Assembly: GCA_018857735.1 (NCBI GenBank)
Contig: JABMCL010002457.1
Span: 237,501 to 301,500, forward strand
Length of the DNA: 64,000 nt
Direction: 5' to 3'
Source of the DNA: Alviniconcha marisindica
Taxonomy: Eukaryota > Mollusca > Gastropoda > Provannidae
Notes under the pieces: model-generated
The model's database searches: none
Seen by the model: the letters and a program-made list of their open reading frames with translations, nothing else
What the model was told of the DNA's origin: nothing
Translations under genes and position numbers: made by a program
In this document: piece after piece, positions 11,311-32,358 of the stretch
Layout of the letters: each line of letters starts with the position of its first letter
Numbering within the stretch: the first letter of the stretch is position 1

Positions 11311-14300
11311 TCGTTGGGCCTGGTCTCGACGTCATCTGTTGTCATCTTAGGCTAGGCTGCTCTTCGCTGTTGAGTCTCGATTCACCTTGTTCATACTGTT
11401 CACGCGCCCTTACAGGCGTTGTTGCATCTGCTCTGCTAATTATTGCAAATTTCGCTCGATTAGTCTCCTGGTTTGATTAGTTGACGTGATAGCGTTGTTC
11501 CTCGTGATGTGGCCGTTATCGTGGTACCAGTTTTGTGTGTCACTTCCACTGGAAGTGAGGACAGTTGGTCTTGTTCTGTTTCTGCAAGTCCTGACTCCAC
11601 TCTCTGTGTTACACCGCTTGCCGTCAGCCGGTCATGTGGAGCCTGTGTTCAGTGACAGCGTGTTCAGTGCAGCCGTACGTCGCAACAACCGCCAGCTACA
11701 CAACACAGAGAAGAAAGTGTTGTTTGCCACCTGTGCCGCCCCTGTCCCACGCTGCACTCGACATGACCTTCTGTCTCTGGAAACCGCTGCCGCACCTCCC
11801 CCCTCCTTCCTCTCCCCCCAGCTGATCGCACGTCTATCACATCTCGGCATTGCGAGAGACGTGCCCAGAAAGCCACGCCGATCGAGAAGAGGAAGGAAGA
11901 ATGAACGGAGGAAGATCAAAGTGATCGTCGGTTTTCGTGATCGACTTCCATCCGATTCTTCCAGCTGTCCAACCCCCTGTCAACACACCACTTCCATACC
12001 ACCTTCTTCTCCACCCAGTGACCGTGACGACCACCTTACTCTCCACCCAGTGACCGTGACGACCTCTCAGCCTCCTCGCTCAGCGCTCCGCTGCGTCCCC
12101 CTCACAGACAGCTGCTTCACATTCCCCTTAGTTCTCCCTCAGCCGAAAACACACTCCTTTTCTGCCTCCTCAATGCAAGATCCGTCGGCACTTCCAGGAG
12201 GAGGTCCGACATATCCACCTTCATTCAGGACAACAACATCGACATCAAGCTGCTGACGGAGACCTGGCTGCGCCCTGCCGGTGACGAGGCCAAGATCGCC
12301 GACCTTGCTCCGCCTGGGTACTCCGTCCTCTCCTTCCCCCGCTCTGCAGGGGGGTCCGGCGCAAAAGGCGGGGGCATCGCCTTCGTCATAAGGGACTCTC
12401 TTAAACCGCATGTCGCTACCACTTCGTCCTTTCCCGTTCAGCACCCCTGCTTTGAAACCGCTCAGCTGACTCTAACATACAACAAGCAACTAACCAACTT
12501 ATTCTGTATCTACCGCCCTCCACCCAGCAAAAAGAACAAATTCTCTGACTCCATGTTTTTCGATCAGTTTTCCGACTTCCTTGAACACTCTGATAGTCTG
12601 CCTGGCAAAACATTCCTTACGGGTGACTTTAACTTTCATTTTGAAAATGTAGAAAACAATAACTCCAGAAAACTACACGATATCACAGACATGTTTAACC
12701 TAACCCAGTCCGTTTCTGAACCTACTCACAACCAAGGCCATCTGCTCGACTTAGTGTTTCCCAAGCAAAGTGATAACATCCTCGTTTCTACAAAACTACA
12801 CCATGGACTAACATCTGACCACACAGCCATCTTGTGCAAACTTGTGTATCTGTACCCGTACAAAAACCTGAAACTTTTTCGTACCGATGCCTCAAAAAGA
12901 TTGACACCGGCGCCTTTAAACAAGATATCTCTCACGCTGTCTCACAAGTCAGTTCTATCAGTGACTACAATAACCATCTCTGTTCTGTGTTCTGTCCTTG
13001 ACAAGCACGCCCCTCTCTGCCGTTGCACAGTCCGTACAAGGAAGCCGACGCCCTGGTCAGCAGTATTGCGGAGCAGTTCTGTGAGCTGAAACGGGAGCGT
13101 CGGCAGGCGGAGAGACGATGGTTCAAATCTAAGCTCACCGTCCACAAACAGATATACGACTCCATTAAACAGAAAGTAACAAACATTGTAGATAAAGCCA
13201 AACAAGCCTACTACTCTGCTAAGATTCAGTCTAGCACAACCTGTAAACAGCTCTTTTAAAACTTCAACACCATCCTCTGCAAAAGCAGATCTTCACCTCT
13301 TCCTTCAGCATTTGACTCTGACGACCTTCCGAATGTCTTTTCTGATTACTTCACTGATAAAATCCGCACCATCAGAAGAAAAAGAATTCTCCTCCAAACC
13401 CAAATGCTTGCCCTGATACCTCTTTCGCTGGAAATCCCTTGCTAACTTTTGAGTCTGTCACTGATGAATTTGTCTTAAAAATAATCAACAGTGCATCTGC
13501 CAAGTCTTGTGAACTTGATCCCATTCCCACCACGTTCTTTATGAAAACCTTGACATCCTCTTGCCGACCATCACGAACATCATCAACACATCTCTTACCA
13601 CTGGCATTGCACCACGTGATCTGAAGACAGCCATCGTCAAACCTCTGTTGAAAAAGCCATCACTTGACAAAAATCTTTTGAAAAACTACCGTCCCATTTC
13701 TAACCTTCCATTTCTGTCCAAAATTCTTGAAAAAGTCGTTCTCCACAAACTTCTCTCCCATCTCCAAGAAAACAACCTCAGCAATCCCTTTCAGTCAGCC
13801 TATCGGGTAGGACACAGCACTGAAACCGTTTTATTACGTATTGTAAACGATATTCTTTCTGCTCTGGACAATGACAACATTTCTGTTCTTCTTTTGTTGG
13901 ATCTTTCTGCCGCTTTTGACACTATGACCACCAAATTCTCCTCTCCCGCCTGAACTCTGTTTTTGGCATTCTGTCTACTGCACTCCAATGGTTTCACTCA
14001 TACCTCTTAGACAGATATCAGTCCACTTCAGTCAATAACTCGTCTTCGTCACCATCACAGCTCATGTACGGTGTGCCTCAGGGCTCAGTATGGGGCCCAT
14101 TCTCTTCGTCTTGTACACTACACCTCTCTCCGATATCATAGCTAACCACTCTGTAAACCATCAGCTTTTCGCAGATGACACACAGCTCCAGAAATCAGCT
14201 CCTCTCAGTGAAGTGACCAACCTCACCAAAGAACTCAATGCATGCACAGACGACATAAAAACATGGATCACTGAAAATCAGCTCAAACTGAACGACGACA

Positions 14301-15055
14301 AAACAGAAGCTCTTCTCTTTCCCTTTTCGTCTTCCTTGAAACCTGCTACCGTTCCCCTCCCTGACTCGATTACTCTTGGCCCTCACAACATCCCCTTCTC
14401 TGATTCTTCCAGGAACCTTGGATTCATTCTTGACTCAAAACTGTCCATGAAGAAGCACGTCATAAAAATCTGCCAAACTGCTTATTTCGAGCTTAAACGC
14501 ATTAGTTCAATCCGCAGGTTTCTCACTGAAGACGCAACCAAGACTCTTGTTACTTCCTATATCCTTTCACGGCTTGACTACTGCAAGTGTCTCCTCATGG
14601 GTACACCTAATTCTGTCATCCAACCTCTCTAGAAAATTCAGAACTTTGCTGCAAGACTTGTTCTCTTGGCACCCCATCACCAACACTCAACACCCCTCCT
14701 GGAAAAACTGCACTGGCTTCCCATTTCAGAACGTATTAAGTATAAAGTCGCTTGTATGTGTTTCAGTGCTATAAATGGTTCTGGTCCTGCTTACTCTCTG
14801 AACTGCTGCATGTCTACACTCCATCTCGTACACTACGCTCTTCTTCTGACACCCGCATACTGGAAATCCAACAATACAAACGCAAGACTCATGGCTTCCG
14901 CGCCTTCTCTTGCTTTGGACCCCACATTTGGAATTCACTCCCACAAGACCTTAGACACTGCTCAACCCTGTCATCCTTTAAAGCCAAACTGAAAACCTTC
15001 CTCTTCTCACAGTATTTCAATCCTAACTAATATCAGTACCAGTTTCTGCTACAGT

Positions 15056-15135
<80 letters not shown>

Positions 15136-15302
15136 GGCGTTTTTTTTTGTTTGTTTAGTTTTTTATAATACTTTATGTAAATTGTTTTGGTAGAACTATG
15201 CTCTGCATGTGTATAGAATATCATATTTAGGTTAATATGTATCATGTGAGCGCTCAGGGCGTTGATGAGCGCATGATAAATGTACATTATTATTATTATT
15301 AA
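11310..15302 (+). mobile_element. CR1/L2-like LINE, near full-length but inactive
   Basis: About 4 kb. The 5' part encodes a basic stretch RRSRRGRKNERRKIKV. An endonuclease (EEP fold) at 12,136-12,845 keeps its signature blocks: LLNARSV, TETWL, GDFNFHF and SDHTAI. The linker (13,023-13,259) is followed by reverse transcriptase: KNYRPISNLPFLSKILEKVV, SAYRVGHSTETVLL, LLLLDLSAAFDT and HQLFADDTQL with the catalytic Asp pair. The end reads FKAKLKTFLFSQYFNPN, then a 3' UTR with (GT)n and an (ATT)n tail. Frame changes (about 12.1, 13.1, 13.26, 13.55, 13.93 and 14.09 kb) mean no intact ORF2. The clade is from motif style, not a tree. Confidence 0.85.
15057..15133. repeat. (GT)n inside LINE 3' UTR
   Basis: Perfect GT array directly after CTGCTACAGTCA, the same position as in other copies of this LINE. 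Confidence 0.95.
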
Positions 15303-15643
15303 TGACGAGAGAGTGAGTCTGGACGCGTCAAGCCGGGAGAACGCCTGTGTTACGATCGATATGGCGGCGGGCCACTCATGGTGTGGGGCGGCTTTGGACT
15401 GAACTACAGAACACCCCTGCACCGTGTCCAAGGCAATTTCACCCGGCATTGGCCACAAAGAACACATTCTGCAGCCCCTCGTTCCGCCAGCACTGCAGGC
15501 CGTGGGTCAGGGCGCTATACTGCAAGACAACAAGACCAGTCCCCATCCAGCACGTGTCGTTAAAGACTTACAGTTGCAGCGGCAAGTCACCAGGATGGAC
15601 TGGCCAGCACTGTCACCTGATCTCAGTCCCATAGGACATCTCT
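15303..15643 (+). pseudogene. Tc1/mariner transposase, C-terminal half
   Basis: Resumes the transposase split at 11,310: NDERVSLDAS (first-Asp region), a shifted GGxxMVWGG-like region, ILQPLVPPALQAVGQGAILQ, PARVVKDLQLQRQVTRMDWP and ALSPDLSPIGHL. Tc1 proteins normally read DDNARPH and PIEHLWD here. This copy has QDNKTSPH and Gly in place of the catalytic Glu, so it is dead. About 25 codons between the halves are missing. No right terminal repeat was found. Confidence 0.8.
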
Positions 15644-15710
15644 GACTTTCGCTGAAAACCCATTTGTTTATCTAGGCAGGATAGTCGATGCGATTGTGTG
15701 TGACGTGCGC

Positions 15711-15787
<77 letters not shown>

Positions 15788-16020
15788 ATTTTTTTATCAT
15801 TATTTTTAACTCTGTATAATTATATCTCTACATTTAACTACTATATATCAGTACTTGCACTTTCGGGAAGGGGTGGATGGGTAGGGGCTGTTTGTACTTT
15901 ATCAGTATGAGTGTCCTTTGGTAGTGTTTAGCTTGCGAGAGATTACATGTATGTACTGTGTATATTTGACGCTGTGAACACGCAAGGTTTTGGATGGAAG
16001 TTTTTTATGCGCTATACATA
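15644..16020 (+). mobile_element. Possible 3' end of another LINE with (GT)n
   Basis: Begins CTGAAAACCCATTTGTTTAT, the nucleotide form of the usual LKTHLF end of LINE proteins. A GT array (15,713-15,784) and an AT-rich 3' UTR follow, ending near GCGCTATACATAAATTTTCA. Only this layout supports the call. Confidence 0.35.
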
Positions 16021-16360
16021 AATTTTCATTTTTACAATAATCCCGCCCCGGTTATCAGATCCACGCAATTTCATTACTGTACTGTTAGTAACCCGGGAAC
16101 CGGAGCAGACGACGCTTTTGTTCTGAAGCGCTGCGTGTTGCGTAACGCCACATGGCCTTCACACAGCCGACCGGCAATAGCCGCCGGTGCGCGCCATTTT
16201 CAAATCTGTTTTCTCCCTTAATATTTTGACCGCTTGTTTGTTTACCTACTCTTTGTGTACCTAGTCCTTTTTATGCACCAAGCCACGTGTAATATAATTT
16301 GGCATCTTAGAATGTTTATTTAGATCTTATTTAGACGCAGGATCGAGCTTAATCAGTAGC
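16021..16360. other. Unannotated stretch
   Basis: No gene or familiar repeat was seen. Confidence 0.4.
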
Positions 16361-16361
16361 C

Positions 16362-16540
16362 GATGCCTCTGATGAAGTGATGCTTTATGTCCTCAGATGT
16401 CAGTTGACATATTAGGGACAAGTTGTGACCAATGCCGAAGCACGGTGCAATAAATCTTTACGTCCACGGAAACCAGAAGGCTCGTTAGGACGGACAGTCC
16501 AGGACGTCCACCTCGACTCTCACACAGCTCCTGAACCATG
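16362..16540 (+). repeat. Dispersed ~180-bp repeat, copy 1
   Basis: Contains CCTCAGATGTCAGTTGACAT, ATTAGGGACAAG, GACCAATGCCGAAGCA, TTTACGTCCACGGAAACCAG and CTCTCACACAGCTCCTGAAC, shared with 18,718-18,900 and 32,950-33,127. It has no coding capacity. It is a short non-coding interspersed element of unknown type. Confidence 0.8.
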
Positions 16541-17251
16541 TGTCCGATGCCTCTCTGGGTCCATTCTTTTTATAGCCGTCGTCTGCATGGCGCGTTCTTT
16601 GTTTAGTACTAGTGAATAGTAGTGAATCGTTGTTTTGACTCGATTAAAGTAATTCTGTGTCGATCAATGCTTTGTCGTATAGTGTTTTGCTTAGCTGACT
16701 TCATGTTTAGTGTTTATTTTGGGTTGAAATTAACTTACTGAGTATTGTGTACTGTAGAAGCTAAGTTCTATTCATAGTCTACTTGATATCACTATCAGAG
16801 GGCCGATTTCATTGTAGCGATAGCGTGTGTTCCTTGCGGCCAGCGCAGTTCTCTTATCTATGCGTGCGCGTGAGGATTTTGGGTGTGCTGAAAAGTTGTC
16901 TGCTGCTGAGCAAATAAAACCTGATTGCCGTACGCCTGCTGTGGTCTCCATTTTTGACCGACTCCAGTCCGCTGCCTGGGTCACTGTCCTTCTACGCTCC
17001 ACGCCACTCCATTACAATTCATTCATTCATACCAACACGAAAACAGCTTAGATCAGTTGCTGTCTCGTGCAATTGCTTCAACAACGAGGAAACCGGTCGT
17101 CAACCTTTTCTTAATAAACTGATATTAGTCTGAGGTCTTCATATTTCTCTTTGGAGAATGCAATGTTGCATACATTTCTTACTATAATGAATAGATTATT
17201 CACTGGCAATAATCCGACAGTCGTTTCAAAATGCTGTTTTGCATTGGGCGC

Positions 17252-17254
<3 letters not shown>
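16541..17254. other. Unannotated stretch
   Basis: Mixed sequence with several short frames and (ATTC)n at about 17,019-17,030. Nothing is recognisable; it may be old transposon DNA. Confidence 0.35.
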
Positions 17255-17660
<406 letters not shown>

Positions 17661-17662
<2 letters not shown>

Positions 17663-18717
17663 TTATAACTTACTTTCACAACGACACTTTTGGACACGGA
17701 AATGACGATAAGAACGAGGAAAAGAACAAGAACCCTCTCCATCTCGCGGAATGCTGATCCTTTGCGATTTCTGTTGGCATTATAAATCGGTAAAGTGTAA
17801 GTACACAGTTATAATTAAGTCAGTAGTAAAAGCATATGGTACAATACTATTGAAAATGTAAAGAAAAAAAGTAACAAATATACAAATTTCTTTCAATTTC
17901 ATTATGTTATACCTGTTTAACGATATGCTGTCTCCGAAGAGACACCGAAGAAAACTGATATCGCCAAGAGCTGTGAGGCTGATTTCACTCCTTTCAGCCT
18001 TTGATAGGTGGAGGACAAACTAGGCAAATTAAATAAACATAACGAGGATCTTCTTTCCCTCTCCATTTTGAGCAAAGCAAAATGCCTGAATGACCAGATT
18101 CGAGCGTCGGAACACTGACACAGATACCTAAAGGGCATGGCGCTGCACAGTAATACCAGGGAGTCTGGTCTTGCTGCTTGATGGCGTTTACAGCCCCAAA
18201 ATGAAAGGTGCCAACTGATTAAGGTTCATATGTCACCAGGGGAGATCACTGGTGAACATTTTCAGTCTCTGCAATAATGTGTACAAAGGTGTGGTACTTT
18301 CGCTAATTCGGTTGCACAGCTTAGTGTGCCAAATTCATAATAAACAAATGTCGCAACTAGCGGCCTACAGCGGCAATATCTGTGTTTGAGTTGTTTCATG
18401 TAATGAATAGTTGACAGTTAGGGCGACGTTCAGCCAGTATGAAGGTTTTGACTGACCTACACGCAAATGTGTGTCTCCAGGAGGAGAGGTTTTTCTTACA
18501 GCCAACACGGAACCGAATTAGTGGAAACGTTCAGGAAGAGAGGAGGAGTTCTTTTATCCGTGATCCTGTTTATTCTTATCTTTACAAACATAAAAGCAGT
18601 ATCTGGATTTAAAGTCAAAAGACACAGGCTACTTACATCGTCGCTAAATCCGTCAACGCGCCGCACGGCGAATCCAACGCAATGGAGAAGCGGTCAGTCT
18701 GGAAGATCGTTCTACGT
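17661..18717. other. Unannotated stretch
   Basis: Includes a 102-codon frame (18,467-18,775) with a hydrophobic run VLLSVILFILIFTNI, but its 3' end lies inside the dispersed 180-bp repeat, so I do not call it a gene. The rest shows nothing recognisable. Confidence 0.35.
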
Positions 18718-18900
18718 CCGCCTCTGTGATGATGAAGTGTTGCTTAATGTCCTCAGATGTCAGTTGACATATTAGGGACAAGCTGTGACCAATGCCGAAG
18801 CATGGTTCAATATAGCTTTACGTCCAAGGAAACCAGAAGACTCAGTCGTTAGGAGGGACAGCTCAGGACGGCCACCTCGACTCTCACACAGCTCCTGAAC
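18718..18900 (+). repeat. Dispersed ~180-bp repeat, copy 2
   Basis: Shares CCTCAGATGTCAGTTGACAT through CTCTCACACAGCTCCTGAAC with the copies at 16,362 and 32,950. Confidence 0.85.
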
Positions 18901-19171
18901 TATGAATGGCCGCCTCTGTGCGCCGCGGCTGCATATTTAAAGACCACCGACCAAAAAAAAGAAAGAAAAAAAAGCCGTCTTCTGTTTCCATTCACCTGCT
19001 TTCGAATTTGGCTGAATGAAATTATCAGCGCAAGACGACGATAAAACGCACAGGGCCTTTGTGCGCGGTAGCTTCTTGCGTGCACTGTGTATAGACTGAG
19101 TTGTGCTCCTTACTGCCAACTGAAAGGTGCACCAAAGGTTGTGTACAGATCAAGTGCACAGCGTCTTTGTC

Positions 19172-19317
19172 ATGTTGCTTTGGACCCCACATTGGGAATT
19201 CAATCCCGGCCACAAGACCTTAGACACTGCTCAGCCCTGTCAGCCATTTGAACCCAAACAGAAAACCTTCCTCTTCTCAGTCACGGTATTTCCGCCCCAA
19301 CTGATATCAATACCCAG
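19172..19317 (+). mobile_element. LINE 3'-end fragment
   Basis: Matches the last part of the CR1/L2-like LINE: GCTTTGGACCCCACATT, GACCTTAGACACTGCTCA, AAAACCTTCCTCTTCTCA and CCGCCCCAACTGATATCAAT. It stops where other copies have the GT tract; here (CT)n, (GT)n and (GA)n follow. Confidence 0.8.
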
Positions 19318-19371
<54 letters not shown>

Positions 19372-19443
19372 GTGCATGCGTGCGTGCGTGTGTATGTGTG
19401 TGTGTGTGTGCGTGCGTGTGCCGCTGTGTGTGTGTGTGTGTGC

Positions 19444-19506
<63 letters not shown>

Positions 19507-19507
19507 G

Positions 19508-19547
<40 letters not shown>

Positions 19548-19560
19548 AGAGATTGATTGA
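19318..19560. repeat. Compound microsatellite (CT)n-(GT)n-(GA)n
   Basis: CT to about 19,366, GT with CGTG variants to 19,504, GA to 19,551, then four TTGA units. Confidence 0.95.
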
Positions 19561-19832
19561 TTGATTGAACTTTATTTCTCAACGGTGAAGATATTAGCAC
19601 AAAGGCCGACTCACATATCTGCCGTTGCTACAGTACTACTAGTAGAGTTTTTGGAATTACTTTTGCCACGGGCAGGTGCATCGGTGCCTGTGGTGAAGTG
19701 CAAGCGGCCCTTCCATTATCGGGAAGCCTCAAAACTGCTTACATTAATCTGCACGGAGAAAATGAAGCAAGGCGTGCGTGTGCTTATGTTGGATAAATGA
19801 AATTTTACACTTTGTTCCTGTGTGAAACACTA

Positions 19833-20155
19833 TGCTTTAAGCCAGTTCTTAACTGGGCAAACTGTTAAGCGAACTAAGAGTTCGCCCAATTAAGAACGGG
19901 CTTTAGCTCGCCGAAAATACTTCGCGACAGTTCGACGAATGAGCTCAGACGAACTTTTAGTTCCCCCCGAACATGGTTCGGACAGTTCGACGAACTATAT
20001 TTCGTTTCTTAACTGGCTAATTATAATGAGATCCCAGTTTCGGCCCGAAGCGCAGCAGACAGCATGATCCAAAATGTAGGTTAAAGTCAAGTTCGACGAA
20101 TATCCCGTACTAGGTTTGAGAAGCAAAAGTTGGCCCAATTAAGAACGGGCTTTAC
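19833..20155. mobile_element. MITE-like element B, relative of element A
   Basis: Ends are TAAGCCAGTTCTTAACTGG and TTAAGAACGGGCTTTA, inverted as in element A (6,949-7,588). A second TTAAGAACGGGCTTTA lies inside at about 19,890, which suggests nested or partly duplicated ends. The middle (CGGCCCGAAGCGCAGCAGAC) is the reverse complement of a block in element A. Confidence 0.6.
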
Positions 20156-20489
20156 ACTCGTTTGCTTTTCAGAAGTTAAATCACAAGCGAATTTTGTGAA
20201 AAGACAGACTCCTGTCAAATTGATACAACACCGGAAGAACTGTACGTAGGCTTTTGTACAAAATCATTGTGTCAGTAGCCGAAATTGAAAAACTTGAGAA
20301 AGAAAAATATTCGCGACGACAGAAGGCTGTTCTTTTTAAATTTCATCATTTGTGCTTGAGAGTGATTTCTTTTAAAGAAGACTGCAGCGGTCGGCCTGGC
20401 ATCACGAGACATGTACCGAGACTACAGCGGTTCTTCAACGAAGTAAGGGAGACAATCAGCCAGTCGCAACAACCGTAAACATTAAAAGG

Positions 20490-20640
20490 TACATAGCGCT
20501 ATTCTCCATTCTCGAGCAGACTCGCTGCATTTTTGTTGCATGTGATTCTCAGTGAGTGCCTATCGCTTTTTATAGCGCGTTTTGAATATCCAGCCAAGTG
20601 GTGTACGTATTTACAACGCTGTTTGGTCGTTAAATATTAT
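20490..20640 (-). mobile_element. SINE tail fragment
   Basis: Shares ATAGCGCTATTCTCC, AGCAGACTCGCTGC and CTTTTTATAGCGCG with the longer copy directly to its right. It ends before the tRNA-like part. Confidence 0.6.
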
Positions 20641-21112
20641 TATTGATCGCTTCAGTTTATATAGCGCTATTCTCCGCTTTCTAGCAGACTCACTGCGCTC
20701 GCATGTGATTCTACATGAGTGAATAGCTTTTTATAGCGCGTTTTTGAATATTCACCGAAGTGGTGTACTTACAGCGCTGGCATGGTTGGTGCCACATGAA
20801 ACTGCTGCCATCCTCGGCGCGTTCTGTGTACATCATACAACCATGCACCATGTCACTTCATGCAAAGCCACATACGTAAGGTGTATGCGTGTTTAGCTGT
20901 AACCTGCCACCTGCACTTTTGGCAGAATGACCGGGGTCTTTTACGTGCTACTGCGGTAACACGGTGGTGGAACGGATACCGAACTGAATAAGAGTCAGCA
21001 CAGAAAGTTGACCCTGGAGAAGAAAATTCTCCCGCCGCTCCTGCAGGGATTCGAACCCGTGACCTTTCGATCACGAGTCCGGCGCTCTAACCACTGAGCT
21101 ATCCCCGCCCCC
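20641..21112 (-). mobile_element. tRNA-derived SINE, full-length copy
   Basis: Read on the minus strand, the head has a pol III A box (TAGCTCAGTGG, 21,101-21,091) and B box (GGTTCGAATCC, 21,057-21,047) with tRNA spacing. A body follows (ATTTTCTTCTCCAGGGTCAA, CCTGCCAAAAGTGCAGG-like core, GAAGTGACATGGTGCATGG), then a tail ending in AGCGCTATATAAAC. A nearly identical copy lies at 26,560-27,036. Pol III transcription is expected from the boxes, not shown. Confidence 0.85.
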
Positions 21113-21296
21113 TGCTGGTGCCACGTGAATCTGCTGCCGTCTCGGCGCGTTCTGTGTACACCATACAACATACACCATGTCATGTTACTTCATGCAAAGC
21201 CACATACATAGGGCGCGTGCGTGTAGCTGTAGCCTGCCACCTGCACTTTTGGCAGAATGACCGGGATCTTTTACGTACTACTGCGGTAACGCAATA
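21113..21296 (-). mobile_element. Second SINE body fragment
   Basis: Repeats the SINE body (GTTCTGTGTACACCATACAA, TTCATGCAAAGCCACATACA, CTTTTGGCAGAATGACCGGG) directly beyond the head of the previous copy, which suggests two SINEs joined or nested. Confidence 0.75.
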
Positions 21297-21299
21297 TTT

Positions 21300-21880
21300 A
21301 GTTAGAAATATTTAATTTTTTGATCTGCGTTGACTCAGAATCAGTTCTATATGCATTGAAAAACTGGTACTGTAAAATGAGAGGGGACATACTTTATGAA
21401 GTAAAATATTTAATACATTGTATCATGTGTAGGAGTATTGGGATTGAGTTTTGTTGGGTACCGTCTCATTGTGGTCTTTATTGGAATGAAATATCAGATA
21501 AATTAACTGAACAAGGTGCAATGAAAAACATGTTTGAAACATCACACAGTAGCCTACTACTATCGTCTCATGAGATGATTTCAATACTTGAGAAGAATGT
21601 GTATAAACAAACTGAAAAAAAGTAAACTTGCGATACCTTCTTGTTCAAGGTATTTAGCAAGAGTAATCTACAAGTTACGTCTAAATACATGGAATTCTAA
21701 ATATTCACAGAATGTGACATGCGTTTGTAAAAATATCCTATCTGTTAAACACATACTGCTTGAATGTCTTATTACCACCGAGTTATTTTTAAAAAAATGG
21801 ATGTGATTTTAACAACAACGTAAGAGATATTTTGCATACTACTGATATTATCAATTCCATTGTTAAATTGATTGTTCATA
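21300..21880 (+). mobile_element. LINE 3' fragment: RNase H plus zinc-knuckle end
   Basis: 21,320-21,620 encodes ICVDSESVLYALKN, then FCWVPSHCGLYWNEISDKL and EQGAMKN: the RNase H domain carried by I/Jockey-type elements (DS..AL.ALK and WVPSHCGI.GNE.AD). After a frameshift, 21,610-21,800 encodes RVIYKLRLNTWNSKYSQNVT, CVCKN and HILLEC, a zf-RVT-type end. Its family differs from the CR1/L2-like LINE. It is inactive by frameshift and truncation. Confidence 0.75.
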
Positions 21881-22173
21881 GTCCTGTGGGTACTGACAGC
21901 AGTACACTAAACATACCAACAGCTGCCATGACCCCGATAGAGAGAAATGCACGTGACGAGGGATTTTGTATTGAAAAGGTCAAAGAACAAGTAGGTTGTG
22001 TCATGGACAGGCTTGACCAACGGTGGCTGAGAGACAGAAACCGAAACAAGAACTACGTGAAAATTGTCGCAGACACACGCAATAATGGAGAAATTCTAAT
22101 CGCAGAAAGCGAGGATTTTATTTTCCTGTGCAACAACAAAAGCAAGACACTTGATCACTGGTGGATGAAGTGA
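21832..22173 (+). CDS. Unrecognised 113-codon open frame
   Basis: Its first part (TTDIINSIVKLIVHSPVG) looks like the end of the LINE to its left. The second part (MTPIERNARDEGFCIEKVKE, VKIVADTRNNGEILIAESED, NKSKTLDHWWMK) has balanced, gene-like composition but no family that I recognise. It may be the LINE tail plus captured sequence, or an exon. No splice partners were found. Confidence 0.25.
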   Translation: MHTTDIINSIVKLIVHSPVGTDSSTLNIPTAAMTPIERNARDEGFCIEKVKEQVGCVMDRLDQRWLRDRNRNKNYVKIVADTRNNGEILIAESEDFIFLCNNKSKTLDHWWMK

Positions 22174-22559
22174 GGACGGAAAGCTGTGACAGAGAGGGAG
22201 AGAGGAGTGAGCGGGCCACTCAACTGATGGCCGCCAGTCAACCATGACCAGTACAGACGCCTGCATCCTCTCAACACTGTTGCAGAGTTAGTGAGAGAAT
22301 ACATGGGTTAATTGTCGTGGCTGCCGTTGAATGAGTGATAGCTAGGTCTGTATGACCGCTGTGTAGAAAACTGTTGCTGATATGAAAGAAAGGGGAAAAC
22401 ACTGGACATTGAAACTGTCTCGGAATCTGCGACATGTGTTGATTTTCTTTTTTCTCGTTTCGGTTTGCATTTTATTAATGGCTCACTTTGGTCCATTATT
22501 GACTTTTTTTCTCATTGTAAGGAGGAATATTGTTTATATACAATAAACCATCCAGTCCA

Positions 22560-22595
<36 letters not shown>

Positions 22596-23325
22596 CTTTC
22601 GCTGTCTTTTTTCATTATTTTTGTTCCACGGAAGAAGGGTGTGAAGATGCACATACGGACGGAGGGGATCTCCTATTAATGCAGCAGAGTGTAAATGAAA
22701 GACAAACCCTACCAACTCTTACAATTATAGCACCAGAAAACACACACACACACACACACACAATGTTGCGGCACGTCAAGTTTTGTCACTAAGGTGACAA
22801 AGCGTGTCAAATCTGATGCACTGCCTGCACGTTTTGCGGTGTGTTTTATTATCCCCACCTCAGGTAGCGTTAAACTGAAATTTGGTATTGCTTTGAGTAA
22901 AATACGAGGCTACTGCTGCCCGTAGCTATGTGAGTTGTGTGAAATATGACTATAGATATAGAAACTGAGTGAAAATGTGGTGTGACTGTGTTGTGGACGT
23001 CCCGTAGGTATAATATCATTGATTGAATGGCTGGTATGGTTTGATGAGATAGAAGGTAAACGTGGACTGACTTTGGGTGTGATGCTTCATTCTATGCAGT
23101 GTCTTGTACATTTTGTAGCGTAATATATGCCTAACAAGTTTTTTTCTCGCTCTCTCCCTCCCTCACTCTCTCTGTCCTTTTTTCTTTTGTTGTTCACTCC
23201 ATCTCTCTCCCCCTCTCGTTCTGCCCCCCACCCCTGATTTTTTTCTTGCTCTCTCTCCCTCCCTCCCTCTTTCCGACTTTTTCTTTCTCTCTCTCTCTCT
23301 CTTTGACTCACAAAAGGTGGGTGTG

Positions 23326-23356
<31 letters not shown>

Positions 23357-23562
23357 TTTTTTAAAATATACATTGATACAATAACAATAGCACAACAGGT
23401 ACACTAATGAAACATAACACATTCATACAGTTACCAGGTTAACTCCATCAGGGTTTTTTGTTTGTTTTTTGTTGTATATGTTCAGGTGGCATCAATGCAC
23501 CAGATTTAACTCTATTTAAAGAAAAGCACTTTATAAGAATGATTTGTTATTAATAATCACAG
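22174..23562. other. Intergenic region before the RAD51 3' end
   Basis: Contains short microsatellites (CT at 22,560-22,583, CA at 22,740-22,762), a pyrimidine-rich block (23,143-23,304) and a G tract (23,328-23,356). No gene was seen. Confidence 0.6.
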
Positions 23563-23568
23563 TTTATT
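23563..23568 (-). terminator. Putative RAD51 polyadenylation signal (AATAAA)
   Basis: Minus-strand AATAAA about 276 nt downstream of the RAD51 stop codon. It is the only good signal I noticed at a sensible distance. Confidence 0.5.
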
Positions 23569-23843
23569 CAAAACGTCTGAACAATTCAAACAGTTGTCAG
23601 TCCACTCCAATAACCAAAGTCATGTTGTTTCATGTGAAACTGCATCTTCACTTTGCATACAGATCTGACCCTTTAGGTCAGTGTTGGACTTTGGAAGAAA
23701 ATACGCATGTCATAATGCAGTGAGCACCTGATGATGAAATGCACCATCCTTGTAGTTCATTCAGGATCAGCAACAACCCCTGGCTCTCTCCCCTCCAGCT
23801 TTCTTCAAGAAAACATCATTTCAGATGATGCAAAGTCCACATC

Positions 23844-32358
<8,515 letters not shown>

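Noticed and set aside
21047..21101. A true tRNA gene
   Set aside because: A and B boxes are good, but the sequence is the head of a repeated SINE with a body and tail, found again at 26,973-27,027.
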